Of a DNA stretch of 64,000 nucleotides, positions 38,262 to 50,054 are shown in pieces. This stretch comes from Sphaeramia orbicularis. Taxonomy: Eukaryota; Chordata; Actinopteri; Kurtiformes; Apogonidae. The position numbers and the translations under genes are program-made. Within the stretch, counting starts at the first letter, position 1, and each line of letters starts with the position of its first letter. The stretch is taken from positions 1,503,152 through 1,567,151 of the forward strand of contig NC_043978.1 in the NCBI RefSeq assembly GCF_902148855.1, read 5' to 3'. The notes under the pieces are model-generated. The model was not told the origin of the DNA and did not search any database. It worked only from the letters and a program-made list of their open reading frames with translations.

Positions 38262-39745
38262 GAAATGTTCCCACACATTCTAAAGGACACATCTTGGACT
38301 TAATCTGTTGCTCTGGTGTCACCCGTCTTGACTGTGCAGCTGACGAACTTCCCATCTCTGATCACTTTCTCCTCTCATTCAATGTAAAACTCACACTCTC
38401 CGTTACTAAGCTTCCCCGTATCATCACATTCCATAAAATCAAGGACATTAACATGGACTCTCTCTCATCCAGTATCGACTCCCTCATGAACACTGTCCAT
38501 CTATCCAACCCTGAAGATCTGGTTTCACATTACAACACTACTCTCCACAGCATCCTTGACTCCCTCGCTCCATTAAAATCCAGATCTGTCTCCTTTTCTG
38601 TCTCTGCTCCCTGGTTTACATCTGAACTTTGGCACATGAAAGCTGAAGGTCGACAACTCGAGCGGCTCTTCAGAAAAACTGGACTGGCTGTTCATAAGGA
38701 AATGTGTGCTAACCATATTAAGCATTACAAGGACTGCACCGCCAAATCTAACTATTACACCAACATAATCTGTTTAAATGAAGGTAACACCAAGTCACTG
38801 TTCTCACTGCTCAATAATATCACTAAACCCCTGGACTCTTTACCATCTCACCTGCACTCAACCACATTCTGTAATTCACTCATCTCCTTTTTTATCAGCA
38901 AAATCCAGAAGATCCATCTCAACCTTGGTTCAAACTCCTCCACCGTCACACCTGAACCTCATCCACCCACACATTCACTAGCCTCCTTTGACTTCCCCTC
39001 CCTCGATGAAATATCAGAACTTATTCATAAGTCCAAGCCATCCACCTTTCAGCTGGACCCCCTCCCCACAGTCCTGGTGAAAGCATGCCTTCCTTCTCCG
39101 GTCCCCTTTATCACTGCAATCATTCGCTCTTCTCTCACCACTGGAACTGTTCCTGCATCCTTCAAAACCGCTGCAATAACCCCAGTTCTGAAAAAACCTG
39201 GTGCAGATCCAACTGACTTCAATAACTTCCGCCCTATTTCCAATCTACCCTTCATTTCCAAAATTCTTGAGAAAACAGTAGCTATTCAACTTCATTCCCA
39301 TTTATCTCACAATAATCTGTATGAACAGTTCCAGTCTGGTTTCCACCCCCTTCACAGAAACAGCACTATAAAAATCACCAAACACCTCCTCATGGCAGCA
39401 GATTCTGGTCTACTCACCATCTTCATCCTCCTTGACCTGAATGCGGCCTTCGATACCATCTGTCACAACACCTTTCTCAGTAGATTATCTTCCATCGGCA
39501 TCACCCACACTTCATTAGACTGGTTTAAATCAGACCACTCTGGTCACACTCAGTTTATTCAGATCAAATCCTTCACATCCCACCATTTCCCCGTCACTTC
39601 AGGTGTGCCCCAGGGATCTGTACTGGGGCCCCTCTTCTTTATCATCTACCTCCTTCCCCTTGGCAATATTTTCCGGAAATACAATATCAACTTTCACTGT
39701 TACGCGGATGACACCCAGCTCTACCTCACCTCATTTTATCTGTTT
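38262..39745 (+). mobile_element. L2/CR1-type LINE (Maui-like), EN end plus RT, long open frame
   Basis: An open frame of about 500 residues. It starts with the end of the endonuclease (GHILDLICCSGVT, SDHFLLSF), then a linker. The reverse transcriptase follows with LDPLPTVLVKACLP, FRPISNLPFISKILEKTV, FQSGFHP, LLDLNAAFDTICH, SGVPQGSVLGPLFF and the catalytic FHCYADDTQLYL near 39690-39725. Homology stops after YLTS, so the thumb and 3' UTR are missing. The frame is intact over 1.4 kb, but the element is truncated at both ends. Confidence 0.85.
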
Positions 39746-39936
39746 TGTTCTATGAGCCCTTTGCTATTTTTTATCACTATCATTACATCTGTTCTGTAGG
39801 ACCAGGAGTGTGTGTGTGTGGGGGGGGGGGGTGGTGGCATGCTTTGTGCCTCTGAAATGGAACACTCAAATGTTCAATTTAACTTAAAACTGCGCCAAAA
39901 AATGATAAATAAATGTTGAAATGAAACATGGCACAT

Positions 39937-40217
39937 TTAGACCACGGTCACCACTGACTCACACACAGTGGAACATCGGTCCTCCTGGTCTCCACTGCTT
40001 TCAACAGGACAGCTGAGACTGCTGACTCGTCGACTCATGTCTCGTCTTCTTTTGTACACCAGAAGAACCACCACGATGACCCCCATGACCCCGATGACCC
40101 CAATGACCACAGTGACCCCGATGACCACAGTGACCGGCAGACCAGTGGTGAGTCCGAGGTTACCACTGTCCTCATGTCCTCCCTCGTCTCCTGTCTCCTT
40201 CCTGTTTCCAGAGGAAC
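39937..40217 (-). CDS. Ig-superfamily membrane protein, exon 3 (TM and tail)
   Basis: Acceptor GATGTTCTGCAG, phase 1, to a TAA stop at 39937-39939. The sense begins SSGNRKETGDEGGHEDSG (a short hydrophilic stalk). A hydrophobic membrane helix of V, I and G residues follows (LPVTVVIGVTVVIGVIGVMG onward), then a YKRRRDMSRR stop-transfer and a 30-residue tail without tyrosine signalling motifs. Joined to 40310-40675 and 43509-43584 it gives 723 nt, that is 240 residues plus the stop, with no frame conflict. Confidence 0.8.
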
Positions 40218-40309
40218 CTGCAGAACATCCAGGTGTTTGATCAGTCAGAGGTCAGAGGTCACAGTATCAGCTGATGTTTGATCAGACTCAGAGGAAACAC
40301 TGAACTCAC

Positions 40310-40675
40310 CTGGATCTGAGACCTTCAGGATGATGGTGCTGATGGGTCCAGAGTCAGACCTGGATCTCTTTCTTCGTTTCCTAATCATCGCCTGGATCAG
40401 ACGACACTCAAACGTTCCAGAGTCGTTCGTCGTCACGTTCTTCAGAACCACTGACAGGTCTCCACCCGTCAGCTGACTGTGGACCAGATCCACCCGGTCC
40501 TCATAGGATGGGTGCTGGTCATGTGGATCAGGTCTACCATCTCTGTAGAGGAAGACGTACTGATCCAGGTCTGGTCTGGTCCACTTTACAGCAACATCTT
40601 CAAAGTCTACATCATCTGAAGTGTTACATGGCAGTGTGATGTCATCTCCAACATCAGCTGAGATGGACCAAACAC
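40310..40675 (-). CDS. Ig-superfamily membrane protein, exon 2 (V-set domain)
   Basis: 366 bp, acceptor TCCTCTTTCAG, donor CCAG/GTGAGT, phase 1-1. It encodes one V-type Ig domain: DDITLPCNTS with the B-strand Cys, VAVKWTR with the core Trp, the YEDRVDL and LSVVLKNV strands, and NDSGTFEC with the DxGxxxC motif. At least two N-glycosylation sites (NTS, NVT). The closest group by pattern is fish B7/butyrophilin/VTCN1-like receptors. I cannot name an orthologue. Single-domain members may act as ligands or modulators of immune cells, but that is inference. Confidence 0.85.
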
Positions 40676-40689
40676 CTGAAAGAGGAAAA

Positions 40690-40850
40690 CAGAGGTTAGA
40701 GGTCAGGGATAGGGTTGGGGTCAGGGTTAGGGTCAAGGTTAGGGTCAGGGTTAGGATCGGGGACAGGGTCAGGGTCAGGGTCAGGGACAGGGACAGGGAC
40801 AGGTTCAGGACCAGGCTCAGGGAAAGGGTCAGGGACAGGGTTAGGGTCAC
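40690..40850. repeat. (AGGGTC)n-type simple repeat
   Basis: AGGGTCAGGGTTAGGGTCAG-type hexamer and dodecamer run in intron 1 of the Ig gene, close to the V exon acceptor. It creates an artificial open frame of Thr/Leu/Ser repeats on the minus strand. Confidence 0.85.
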
Positions 40851-41084
40851 AGAACCAGGCAGGACTGATGTTCATTTAAAGGCCTCATTACATCTGAAGG
40901 ATTCATGACCATCACTCTGTGGAGTTAAAGTCCAGACCTCAAAGGAATCTGATCAGTTCAATGAAGGAACGTGATCAATTCAATTCAAAATGAGGGAATA
41001 TTTACAAAAAACAACCAACTTTACCAGGATTAAATAGAATTCAATATGATTAAATATAGTTAAACAGAGTTAAATAGGATTATC

Positions 41085-41200
41085 CATCCATCCATTTTCT
41101 TCCGCTTCTTCCGGGACAGGGTCGCAGGGGTAACAGTCTAAGCAGGGACGCCCAGACTTCCCTCTCCCAAGACACCTCCTCCAGCTCTTCCTTGAGATAT
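41085..41200 (-). mobile_element. 3' end of the RTE-like fish LINE
   Basis: The plus strand begins ATCCATCCATCCATTTTCTT and continues CCGCTTCTTCCGGGACAGGG. This is the reverse of the common 3' terminus (ending in GGATGGATGG) that I associate with the same LINE family as the RT fragments in the SRCR blocks. Confidence 0.6.
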
Positions 41201-41489
41201 GTGAAGCCTATGAGATCTGATTTTGCTGTGATGAATGCATGAATATGAACCCAAAATCATCTGGAGGAAACATGTTTTTGTGTTTTTGTTTATCTTTATT
41301 TAGGCATTGATTCTTTACTTTGAGATCCTGTATGCCAGGACCACGATGAGCTGCTGTAAATGTTTTTGTTTTGTTTGTTTTTTTTACACCCACTCTCTGG
41401 ATGTGCATAGTTTGTGTATTTGTTTGTTTTTTCAATGTATGAAAAAAAAAATCAGATTTCTTTCAATAAAAAGAGAATTAAAAAAAAAA

Positions 41490-42880
41490 AGTCTAAAAAC
41501 ATGATCCTCACAGCTGCATCAGAGGTGTCCAGTTGTACATGGGCCCTCTGTAACATGTGGATGAGAGCATCATCCACACCGATGTTAGGCTGGTATGCAA
41601 ACTGTAGAGGATCCATGTGCATCCTCACACTGGGTCTAAAACGGGAGAGGACCAGCCTTTCAAGTGTCTTCATTATGTGTGAGGTGAGGGCTACAGGCCT
41701 GTAGTCATTAAAGTCAGCTGGATGCCTCTTTTTGAGGACAGGGACAAGACAAGATGTCTTCCACAGGGCGGGGATCTTCTGTAGCTGCAGACTGAGGTTG
41801 AAAAGATGAGTGAGGATTCCACAGAGCTGACTGGAACAGATCCTCAGTCTGGGGCTGATACCATCAGGTCCAGCTGCTTTTCCCCATTTCAGTCTGTCCA
41901 GTTGTCTCTTAACCTGAAATGTCTGGAAAGTTATGGATGTGGTGGAGAATGAGCTTGTGGGGGGTGTGTGGGGGGGTTTGCACCCTAGGCAGCGGACAGG
42001 ATGGGGTGGCACCATCAACTCTGTTAAAAAATAGATTCAGGCTGTCAGCCAGGTCCTGGTCTCCGTCCATCAGTGGCCCACCCTTCTGCTCCATGCCAGT
42101 GATCTTCCTCATGCCAGTCCAGACCTGTCTCACACCGTCCTGCTGCAGCTGATGTTCAGTCTGTCCCTGTAGGCTTGTGTCCCTTCCACAATCTTCACCT
42201 TGAGTTCTTTTTGTAGAGCCTTTGCTTTAGTCCATCAGTGTCCTCCCCATGTGACTCACAGAATACGTCCCAGTCTCTGAGTTCCAAGCAGCTCTGCAGA
42301 GATTCTTCTGCTTTCTGGGACCAGCACTTAACAGTCTTGGTGGATTCTTTTAACATGGGGGTGTAGCTGGAGGAGAGTTGAACCAGGTTGTGGTCTGAGT
42401 CATCAAGAGGAGGCAGCACAGTGGATTTGTATGCACCCTTCAAATTAGCAAACAATAGATCCAGAGTTTTATCTCCTCTTAAATGACAGCCCACAAAAAA
42501 TGCTTGAGGGTGGGGAGTGTGCTGGAAAGAGAGACGTGTTTGAAATCTCCAGACAGGAGAATGAATGCGTCTGGGTATTTGGCTTGGAATCTCGCGATAA
42601 CTGCGTGTATGACGTCACATGCAGTTTCAGCATGCGCCGACGGCAGAATGTAAACAACAATGGCGATGACCACTGTAAACTCCCTCGGCAGGTAATAGGG
42701 TCTCATACTCACTGCTAGGAGTTGAATGTCTCTGTTGCAGATCCGCTCCATGATGGTGGTGTGTCCCGGGTTACACCATCTGTTGTTAATAAGCAGGGCC
42801 ACCACCCTCCTCTTTTCTTGCCGCTTGCGTTAGTATCCCGGACTGCTCGGATTATCAGGAAGCCGCTAATGCTAGTGTTA
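41490..42880 (-). mobile_element. Rex1-type LINE, partial EN and RT
   Basis: Three minus-strand frames in sequence give the endonuclease (NNRWCNPGHTTIMERICNRD, YLPREFTVVIAIVVYILPSA, LLSGDFKH), a linker, and the reverse transcriptase (KAAGPDGISPRLRICSSQLC, WKTSCLVPVLKK, DYRPVALTSHIMKTLERLVL, DPLQFAYQPNIGVDDALIHM). The pattern is that of fish Rex1. Homology stops at VRIMFLDF, so the YADD box and 3' end are missing. It has several frame breaks. It lies in intron 1 of the Ig gene, in the same orientation as the gene. Confidence 0.85.
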
Positions 42881-43508
42881 AATGACCTTGTGGTTATAGC
42901 AGAATCATGTGGTTGTCATTAATATGGGGGTCCTGAATGGTGGTCTTTGTTCAGCTCATATCTATGTTTAGTACATGAGCAGGTTTGGCCTGGCTGAGTG
43001 TAGGCCCAGGTTGGTTCTACAGGCCCCGTTGTTACATCTGAGCATCTGAACGAGTCCCGTTGGGGTTAGTTTAATATTTACTTGTGTCAGTTTGATGTAT
43101 TATCATGAAAGAAGGTCCAGTAGATGTAAACTACAGATGGAATCAGAGGAAACACCTTCAACTTCAACAGGTTTAGGTTCTTCACCCACCACATGGGTGT
43201 GTGCCTCGACTGCAAAGCTAACAGAAGCTAAATTTAAGCTAACAGATGAAGCTAACAGAAGCTAACTTTAAGCTAACAGATGAAGCTAACAGAAGCTAAC
43301 TTTATCCACATTTGACCATCTGACCTACAGCCCAAATACGACCACACACGTTCTGTTGACAGGTTCATCAGCACAGTCGATCAAATACCATGAGAACGCT
43401 GATAAGAATGTTCTGTTGCATGAAAATGTTCAGCTTCAAATGGAGTCGATGTCCACATAACTTCAGACACGAGTTAGCATGAACAGAAACCCAAACAAGC
43501 TGACTCAC
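42881..43508 (-). other. intron 1 of the Ig gene, upstream part
   Basis: Includes a small tandem repeat of AGCTAACAGAAGCTAACTTT (about 43215-43305). No exon seen. Confidence 0.5.
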
Positions 43509-43584
43509 CATCTGATGCATCATGTAAAGCACCTATCATCGGACCAGGAAGCATCAAAAATGGCACAAGATGAATCACATTCAT
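43509..43584 (-). CDS. Ig-superfamily membrane protein, exon 1 (signal peptide)
   Basis: ATG at 43584, sense MNVIHLVPFLMLPGPMIGAL then HDASD, and donor GATG/GTGAGT, ending in phase 1 as the next exon requires. It is a short hydrophobic leader of signal-peptide type. An in-frame ATG and hydrophobic stretch farther upstream (43716) could extend the N-terminus, but the 25-residue leader is the better signal peptide. The junction reads HDASDG/VWSISADVGDD. Confidence 0.65.
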
Positions 43585-43760
43585 CTTGAATGACGCTCTG
43601 GGCAAAAAACCCCTTGAGCGATTTTTCAGTTTAAAAGAATGTTTAAAAAACACATAATGAAGAAGTACATGGAGGAGAGACAGTGACACTGATGCTCTAA
43701 ACAGCGTGGGTGCCATTAGGGGGAGTGGGTATGGGGTCAGAGTGTGTCCGGGCCTGTTTA
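43585..43760 (-). promoter_or_regulatory. upstream region of the Ig gene
   Basis: Expected 5' UTR and promoter. I see no decisive core motif. Confidence 0.25.
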
Positions 43761-43785
43761 TGTTCCTGTCTTGTGAGGATGTGTT

Positions 43786-43935
43786 ATTGTAATGTTCTGT
43801 ATTGTTCTATAATGTCTTGTGTTGTTCTGTTTTGTTCCGTATTGTTCTGTAATGTTCTGTATTATTCTGTTTTGTTGGGTAATACTTTGTATTGTTCTGT
43901 TTTGTTCTATAATGTTCTGTATTGTTTCGTATTGG
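43786..43935. repeat. TGTTCTGTAT minisatellite
   Basis: About 14 degenerate 10-11-bp units of TATTGTTCTG/TAATGTTCTG. Confidence 0.9.
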
Positions 43936-44104
43936 TATAGTGAAATGTTGTGATGGGTTGTGTGGTGTGAGGGTTTGGAATGTTAAAAGCAGTGCTTCTT
44001 CCATCCCCCTTTCAAACCATGTGTTGTCAAGTGTTCAAATGTGGTAGCAGGTTTGAAATAAAAATGTGAAATTAAATGAAAATCTAAATATATCAGTCAA
44101 CTTC

Positions 44105-44105
44105 T

Positions 44106-44137
<32 letters not shown>

Positions 44138-44150
44138 ACACACACACACC
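44105..44150. repeat. (AC)n microsatellite
   Basis: About 20 AC units with one CATAC interruption. Confidence 0.95.
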
Positions 44151-46955
44151 CACATTTGCATAAACCGACCTGAAGGATCCTCCTGCTGGGGAGAAGTAGG
44201 AGCAAACCAGTCTGTATCCTCCGTATGACATTAGTGGAGACACTGTGAGGACACAGATGGTGTCTGTCCCTGAAGTGTCCAGCTCATTCCAGAGGCCCGT
44301 GGATCCGAGGAGGTCGATGGCAGCACCTCATCCTGAGGCACTGACAACATTCCAGAAGCTGAGGGGGTGGATGGCAACTCATCCTGACCAGTGACATGGG
44401 ATGATCCCAAATATTTTAGAAGTGCCCCTGAGATATCATCAAAAGGCATTAAATAGAACTGTGAATCTGATCTAAAACATCCATGAACTGTACACTTAAA
44501 TAAACATACCATTGTATCCTATTACTGTCTGTCCTTACACACTATTAATCTAACTCTCAGGGAGGAACAGGACACACTCTCAGTGATGACCTGTTCAGAT
44601 ATACACTACCTTTATCACAAAATAGAGTTTTAGAAATTAACAAATGTTCGTCTTTGAAACGACTGCATTGTAAATTCCGTTAGCTAATTTCAGGACATGA
44701 CATTAACCCAAATGATCGATAGAAATAATAACTGAACTTGTAGCACCAACAGTCTTATTGCAGGACACATTATGGTGAAATTCTATATTATGTTTGTTAG
44801 TTCAGTTCAGCCTAAATATTGTTGTAGTAGAGTATCACAAGCATCATAGATAAAGCGAACAAAGAGTTCGAACCTGCCTGATGAACCTTAGCCCTGTTTT
44901 CAGAACTTGCACAGTAATATGGACAGAACATGTGCATACCTTTATCTTTTGCCCGTTTCTCCTCTTCTTTTTCTAAATTGAACACCTGACAGACCCACAG
45001 GTCAACTGTCCCTCCCTCCCTCCCTCCCCCTCCCTCTTTCCTTCTTCTCTCGCCGCTTCTGTGCACGCGCCACACGGCACCACCACAGCATGCAGGGGCG
45101 CCTGCGCAATAGAGGGGGCGTTACTGTGCCAGTTCCCTGGCACACCGTGATAGATGGACTCAGTTTTTTTTAAGAGCTTGTGGCACGGCGCCTGTCGTGG
45201 ACCAAAGCCAAAAGTCAAAGCACAAAACACAGGTTTAAAGATCTGGAAAAAGGGATTTATTTCCTGGAAAAAAATCTTTACAAAAAAGACAACTGAAAAA
45301 GGGGTTAAAGGGCCCTTAAAGGGCCCTTAAAAGAGGTCAACAAAATATAACTCTACTGAAGAAAAATGCCCGCAAAACTAGACATCAACGCAACTAACAG
45401 ACCCACCAGACTGAGACACTGGGGCAATATATGTACCAAAAGAGCAAACCACAGTTAACACACAGGGGAAAGTAAATAGACATAAACTCAAACTAACACA
45501 AAGAAACCCTATACCTCCCTCTGATGTACATGCTCTTGGTCTGGTCCATGGGGGGGACTTCAGCAGAAAACCCTGCTCCACCCTCAGCCCCATCTTTTGT
45601 CTGCAGCAGGAAATGCCATCCAGCAGCAGGTAACTCAAAGAAAAGAAAAATTAATTAATAGCAAAATGACAAACAATGTAAACTACATGTGCATGTTCCA
45701 TCTAGTGCCAGTGTATTATCAAATGCAAATAAATCCATTTTAAACAAAAAACAATGAGTGTTGTATGTATACTTAAGTGACTGCGGCTCAACATAACTCA
45801 ACATGTGGTGGTGTTTGAGAGTGCGGCTGCTGCGACCTTTTGTGTGGCTGTGGGCACGGCCATCAGAGCTCCCCTCATGAAATGCCACCCTGGGCAATTG
45901 CCCACTTTGCCCATATGAGAAACCGCCCCTGCTTGTGAGTTGAGTTTTTCAATAAAATCAGATCTGACTTTACTGATCCACCCGTGGGTAAACTGCAGAG
46001 TTTACAGCAGCAGAAAGACAAAACACGACGAGCCTGATTTACTAAGATCAACACTCGCTCACTAACACTATAAAACTTTGCACAATAGAATCATCAGTTG
46101 TTTTGCTTGTGGAACTTATCCATTACATCTACCATTCAGATGTAGCAGTGATGCAGTCAGACAGGCAGGCCATCAAACCAAAGCCAAATGAAATGGTACC
46201 CATTATTCCATGCATATGTACATTTTAACACACCCACAGAGACAGTCAGAGAACGACAGTGTCAAACCAAAGAGAAAATAGCAGACGTACACATATACAT
46301 GCCAACAGATCTGTGGAGACAAAGACAAACGAAAATCAAATATATATGTTAAATCATTTCCTCTGAGGTGGAGCTTGTACTTTTATTGAATGTTACTAGG
46401 TGATCCATTGCTGCCATCTAGTGGACATTAATGGACATTACCCACATTCACTCACTGGTGTATTATTTTACTGTCATAAAATAAATGTTATAATTTCACA
46501 GTGCCTTCTGTTGTTTTACATGATTACGTTGATTATTTTCTTTCTTTTCTGAATGACTTCAGTTAATTAATGTTTTTGTGTCGTTTGATTAGAGCTGTTA
46601 AAGTCTGGATCTAATCAGATGTTCTACTCATATTTATTATGATTAATTCAACTCAATTCTCAATGTGATTTAATGGGAAAAAGGACGTTTTTATGTGTTT
46701 TCTGTACAAAGAAGTGATTTTTTATTTTTTATTTTTTTCAGTTGAGACGTGTGCTTCTTATGATAATTGACTGAAGAGAGTTTGGCACTATCTGTCCACA
46801 GTGAGCGTAGTCTGTTATGACCTACAGATCGACTAAATCTACTGACTGTAAGGTCCGATGATAAGGTCACTAAGTCCACAGCTGCAGAGGTTTAAGGCAT
46901 TTGGTCACATTTACAGACGATGTCAGGTTGAATTTACAACAATGCATCATAGAAT
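44151..46955. other. non-coding region, no gene recognised
   Basis: Holds a (CCCT)n run at about 45009-45035, a palindromic AAGGGCCCTTAAAGGGCCCT at about 45309-45333, and a possible hAT-type end reading CAGGGGCGGTTTCTCATATG on the minus strand at 45934. Small open frames on the minus strand at 44231-44512, 44812-45230 and 45378-45638 have no domain I recognise and no splice partner. Confidence 0.45.
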
Positions 46956-46962
46956 CTCTGCA

Positions 46963-47290
46963 CTGTAAGACCGGATAAGTTGAGTTTACTTAAAAAATCT
47001 GAGGTAACTCATCTTAAAAAATTTAAGTGATGAGTAATGAAGGGGGTATTGGTACTTGGGGGTATTAAACTTAAATGCTTGATTTGAATAGAATTGCTAT
47101 TTTAAATACAACACACTAAATGCCAAGTTAATTTAACTAAAAATGTGTTCCAATATCAATTGCTTTGTATATTCATTAACTTAACATCATCAGTTCATTG
47201 GACTCAATTCCAAGTAGATTTAAATTAAGTGTATTGCTACATTAATTACTTTGTAAAATTATTCAACTTTATATATTATAGGGCTATTGC
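46963..47290. repeat. CACTGTAAGACC-type repeat
   Basis: CACTGTAAGACCGGATAAGT followed by TTGAGTTTACTTAAAAAA. A widespread-looking fish repeat end with AT-rich body, related in style to 30401-31063. The right end is unclear. Confidence 0.4.
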
Positions 47291-47411
47291 TAACAGGCCT
47301 CTGGTTTGATTTACATTTTTGAGTCCGAAAACACTGCATCTGTTTGGGATTTGGACCATGTTTGTGTTCTGCAAATACATGCTCTAAATAACATAACAAA
47401 TAAAAGTCATT

Positions 47412-47425
47412 ATTATTATTATTAC

Positions 47426-47484
<59 letters not shown>
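47412..47484. repeat. (ATT)n microsatellite
   Basis: About 24 ATT units. Confidence 0.97.
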
Positions 47485-47485
<1 letters not shown>

Positions 47486-47690
47486 AAACCTGGGGCCTGT
47501 TTCACAAAACTAGGATAAGGGATTAAGCCGGGATATGTTGGCTATCCTGGCTCAACTTATCCATGATCCGGTTTCACAAAAGCAGGATATGTTCTGATAT
47601 AAGTTACCACGAAGATTTATTCTGTGGAGCTAACCTGGTCCAGACCAGGCTAAGTTCCAGGATTTATTTTATCTCATCCCTCATCTCAGT
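47486..47690. mobile_element. probable MITE end (CCTGTTTCACAAA)
   Basis: Starts GGGGCCTGTTTCACAAAACT and holds two related GTTTCACAAAA(C/G)(T/C)AGGAT segments. A common fish repeat style; the superfamily is not assigned. Confidence 0.4.
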
Positions 47691-48830
47691 CAACAGTCTC
47701 CACAAATAGAAACCAGTAGTTCTTCCACTGCCCATTAAACAATGGAATCACAGTAACTGGACCCACTGTCAGTATTTAAACATTTGTGATTATTAATTTA
47801 AATAATTTTACATAAATGATGATTTTAGATGATTTTGCAATCATTAGATCAGTTCAGTTCAATTGTGTTTATTCAGACATTTCAAACATTAGACATTTAT
47901 GCAGATATTTTTTTTTAAAAACTAAAGAGTCTGTAAAGGAATAGGCTGAAGCCTAAGATCATTCTGCCCCCCCCCCCCATTCATATCACCAAATAAAATT
48001 AAATAAAATAGATACCAATGCCTTTAGCTTAGTAACAATAGAAACAACAAAAAACTTAAACAATTCATTAGTTTGAGTGGAAAAATGAACATTCACATTC
48101 TTCATATATTTTCATGACATTTAAACATAGTTTTAAACATAAATAGTGTTGGACAGTCTGTGAACTCAGGACTGAACTTGTTCCAAACATTTCCTCCAAC
48201 ACACAGACTAAATATGTTCATATTTGTTCATATTTGTTCTAACAGAAGGTTTATTGAACACATGACATCCTCTGAAATTAGAAATAATTTCCCATATTTT
48301 AATCAAGTTCTGAATATGAACGGGCAACAGATTTTTTAAATTTTCAACATGAATTGTTTTGTTTTAAAGTGGACTAAGTTACTGAACTTTAAAACTTTTA
48401 ATTGATCATAAATTGGTGTGTGTGTGTTTCCTATAGGACACTGTATTGATCAGTGGTATTGGCCTTTTCTGAATGCTGATTGGATTTGTGTTAGTTCTGT
48501 CAGTATTCACCCACACCTCCATGAACTACAACATCTTCACTTCTTTTGTATAGTTACTCCAAGGAATTTGATTACATTGACCCTTTCATTCTCTGTATTA
48601 TTTATACTTAGGAAACTGACAGTTTCCCATAGGCTATGTATGTCATATAAATATAAATGCACAAAGAGTAACATGATGTTCCTTTATTGAATAAGGATCA
48701 ATCAAAGCATGTAAAACGATCAGCTCCTTTAAAACTGAAGTCACACAGAGACTGTACAAGAGAGAAAGAACAGAACCAAAGCATGTGAGAGAACAGAAGA
48801 AGAAATACACATTCAAAGGTAGAATACAGC
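47691..48830. other. no recognisable gene
   Basis: AT-rich non-coding DNA with a C9-10 run at about 47967. Parts look like old repeat 3' UTR sequence. Nothing firm. Confidence 0.4.
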
Positions 48831-48832
48831 CC

Positions 48833-49168
48833 ACATGTCTGTACACTGAAAGAAATACACGTCTGTACACTGAAAGAAATACACATGTCTGTACACTGTA
48901 AGAAATACACATGTCTGTACACTGAAAGAAATACACATGTCTGTACACTGTAAGAAATACACATGTCTGTACACTGAAAGAAATACACATGTCTGTACAC
49001 TGAAAGAAATACACGTCTGTACACTGAAAGAAATACACATGTCTGTACACTGTAAGAAATACACATGTCTGTACACTGAAAGAAATACACATGTCTGTAC
49101 ACTGTAAGAAATACACATGTCTGTACACTGAAAGAAATACACATGTCTGTACACTGAAAGAAATACAA
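48833..49168. repeat. 26-bp minisatellite ACATGTCTGTACACTGAAAG
   Basis: About 13 copies of a unit ending AAATAC, with GAAAG/GTAAG variants and two copies shortened by 2 bases. Because the unit has few stops, it creates long artificial frames on the minus strand. Confidence 0.95.
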
Positions 49169-49221
49169 GACAAATCCATACATAACAAATGAACAGACAA
49201 ATGAATGGATGCAGTAGCCTC

Positions 49222-49460
49222 CCTGCAACACAGTACACACGGTAAACACACAGTACACACAGTAAACACACAGTATAAATACAGTATACATACAGTATAC
49301 ACACAGTATAAATACAGTATACATACAGTATATACACAGTATAAATACAGTATACATACAGTATACACACAGTATAAATACAGTATACATACAGTATATA
49401 CACAGTATATACACAGTATAAATACAGTATACATACAGTATATACACAGTATGTAACACA
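49222..49460. repeat. ACACAGTATA/ATACAGTATA minisatellite
   Basis: Roughly 11-12-bp units (ACACAGTAT, AAATACAGTAT, ACATACAGTAT) in a higher-order pattern. It is the expanded inverted counterpart of the short array at 35522. Confidence 0.92.
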
Positions 49461-49708
49461 AACATCAAAACAGGCCAAATCAATTTAAATTGAATAACAA
49501 AAAAAAAACAAAAAACACAAATTCCTCTGCCCCTGCAGGACACATTTAACTTAAATCATGCACGTGAACTAAAATAATTGAACACATATTGGTCCCTGAC
49601 CAGCTGACCAGCTGACCACTGTGGTCATCAGGGAAGATGGCAGGATTGTCCCAGTCCATGTGTGATGCACTTTTTTGAGGGGGGGGCACCCTCCCTCCCT
49701 CTCCTTCC

Positions 49709-49984
49709 TCAGACCACATTGTGGAGGACAGTCCAGGCCACAGTGATGTCACATGACCTCAAAGGGCTGACCCTTAAGTGGTGCAGACAGTGAAAGTGTT
49801 CCTTCAGGAGGTCAAAGGTCGTTTGGATCCTGGTCCTTGTCCTGGCATGGACATGACTGTAGGCCTGATGTGGTTCCTGGGGGTCTGAGTATGGGGTCAG
49901 GAGAAAAGGATGGTAGGTTGACCCCCTGGCCCCAGGTAGACCCCCTGTCCCCAGAAACACACCAGACAGTTCAGCTGTCAACAC
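49709..49984 (-). pseudogene. PIF/Harbinger transposase C-terminus, copy 2 (inverted)
   Basis: The minus-strand frame carries FLLTPYSDPQEPHQAYSHVH, TRTRIQTTFDLLKEHF, CLHHLRVSPLRSC and AWTVLHNVV, nearly the same as copy 1 at 35117-35473. The catalytic E is again replaced by Q. It is part of an inverted duplicate (49215-50600 versus 34430-35590). Confidence 0.75.
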
Positions 49985-50054
49985 AAAACCTCAGCAGCAC
50001 AACCTCAGAAATACAGAGACATTCTGGACACAGATCTGATGTAAAACGTGGTTG

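Noticed and set aside
40680-40850. N-terminal extension of the Ig protein with Thr/Leu/Ser repeats
   Set aside because: The open frame comes from an AGGGTC simple repeat in the intron. The V exon has a good acceptor at its start and a proper leader exon lies upstream.
45093-45935. A complete hAT element with CAGGGGCG ends
   Set aside because: The two ends share only about 8 bases and the flanks show no 8-bp duplication. Only the right end looks like a real hAT terminus.
48643-49543. Minus-strand frames of 221-281 codons rich in Cys, Tyr and Val
   Set aside because: Produced by two minisatellites whose units lack stops. All three frames are open, which a real gene would not show.
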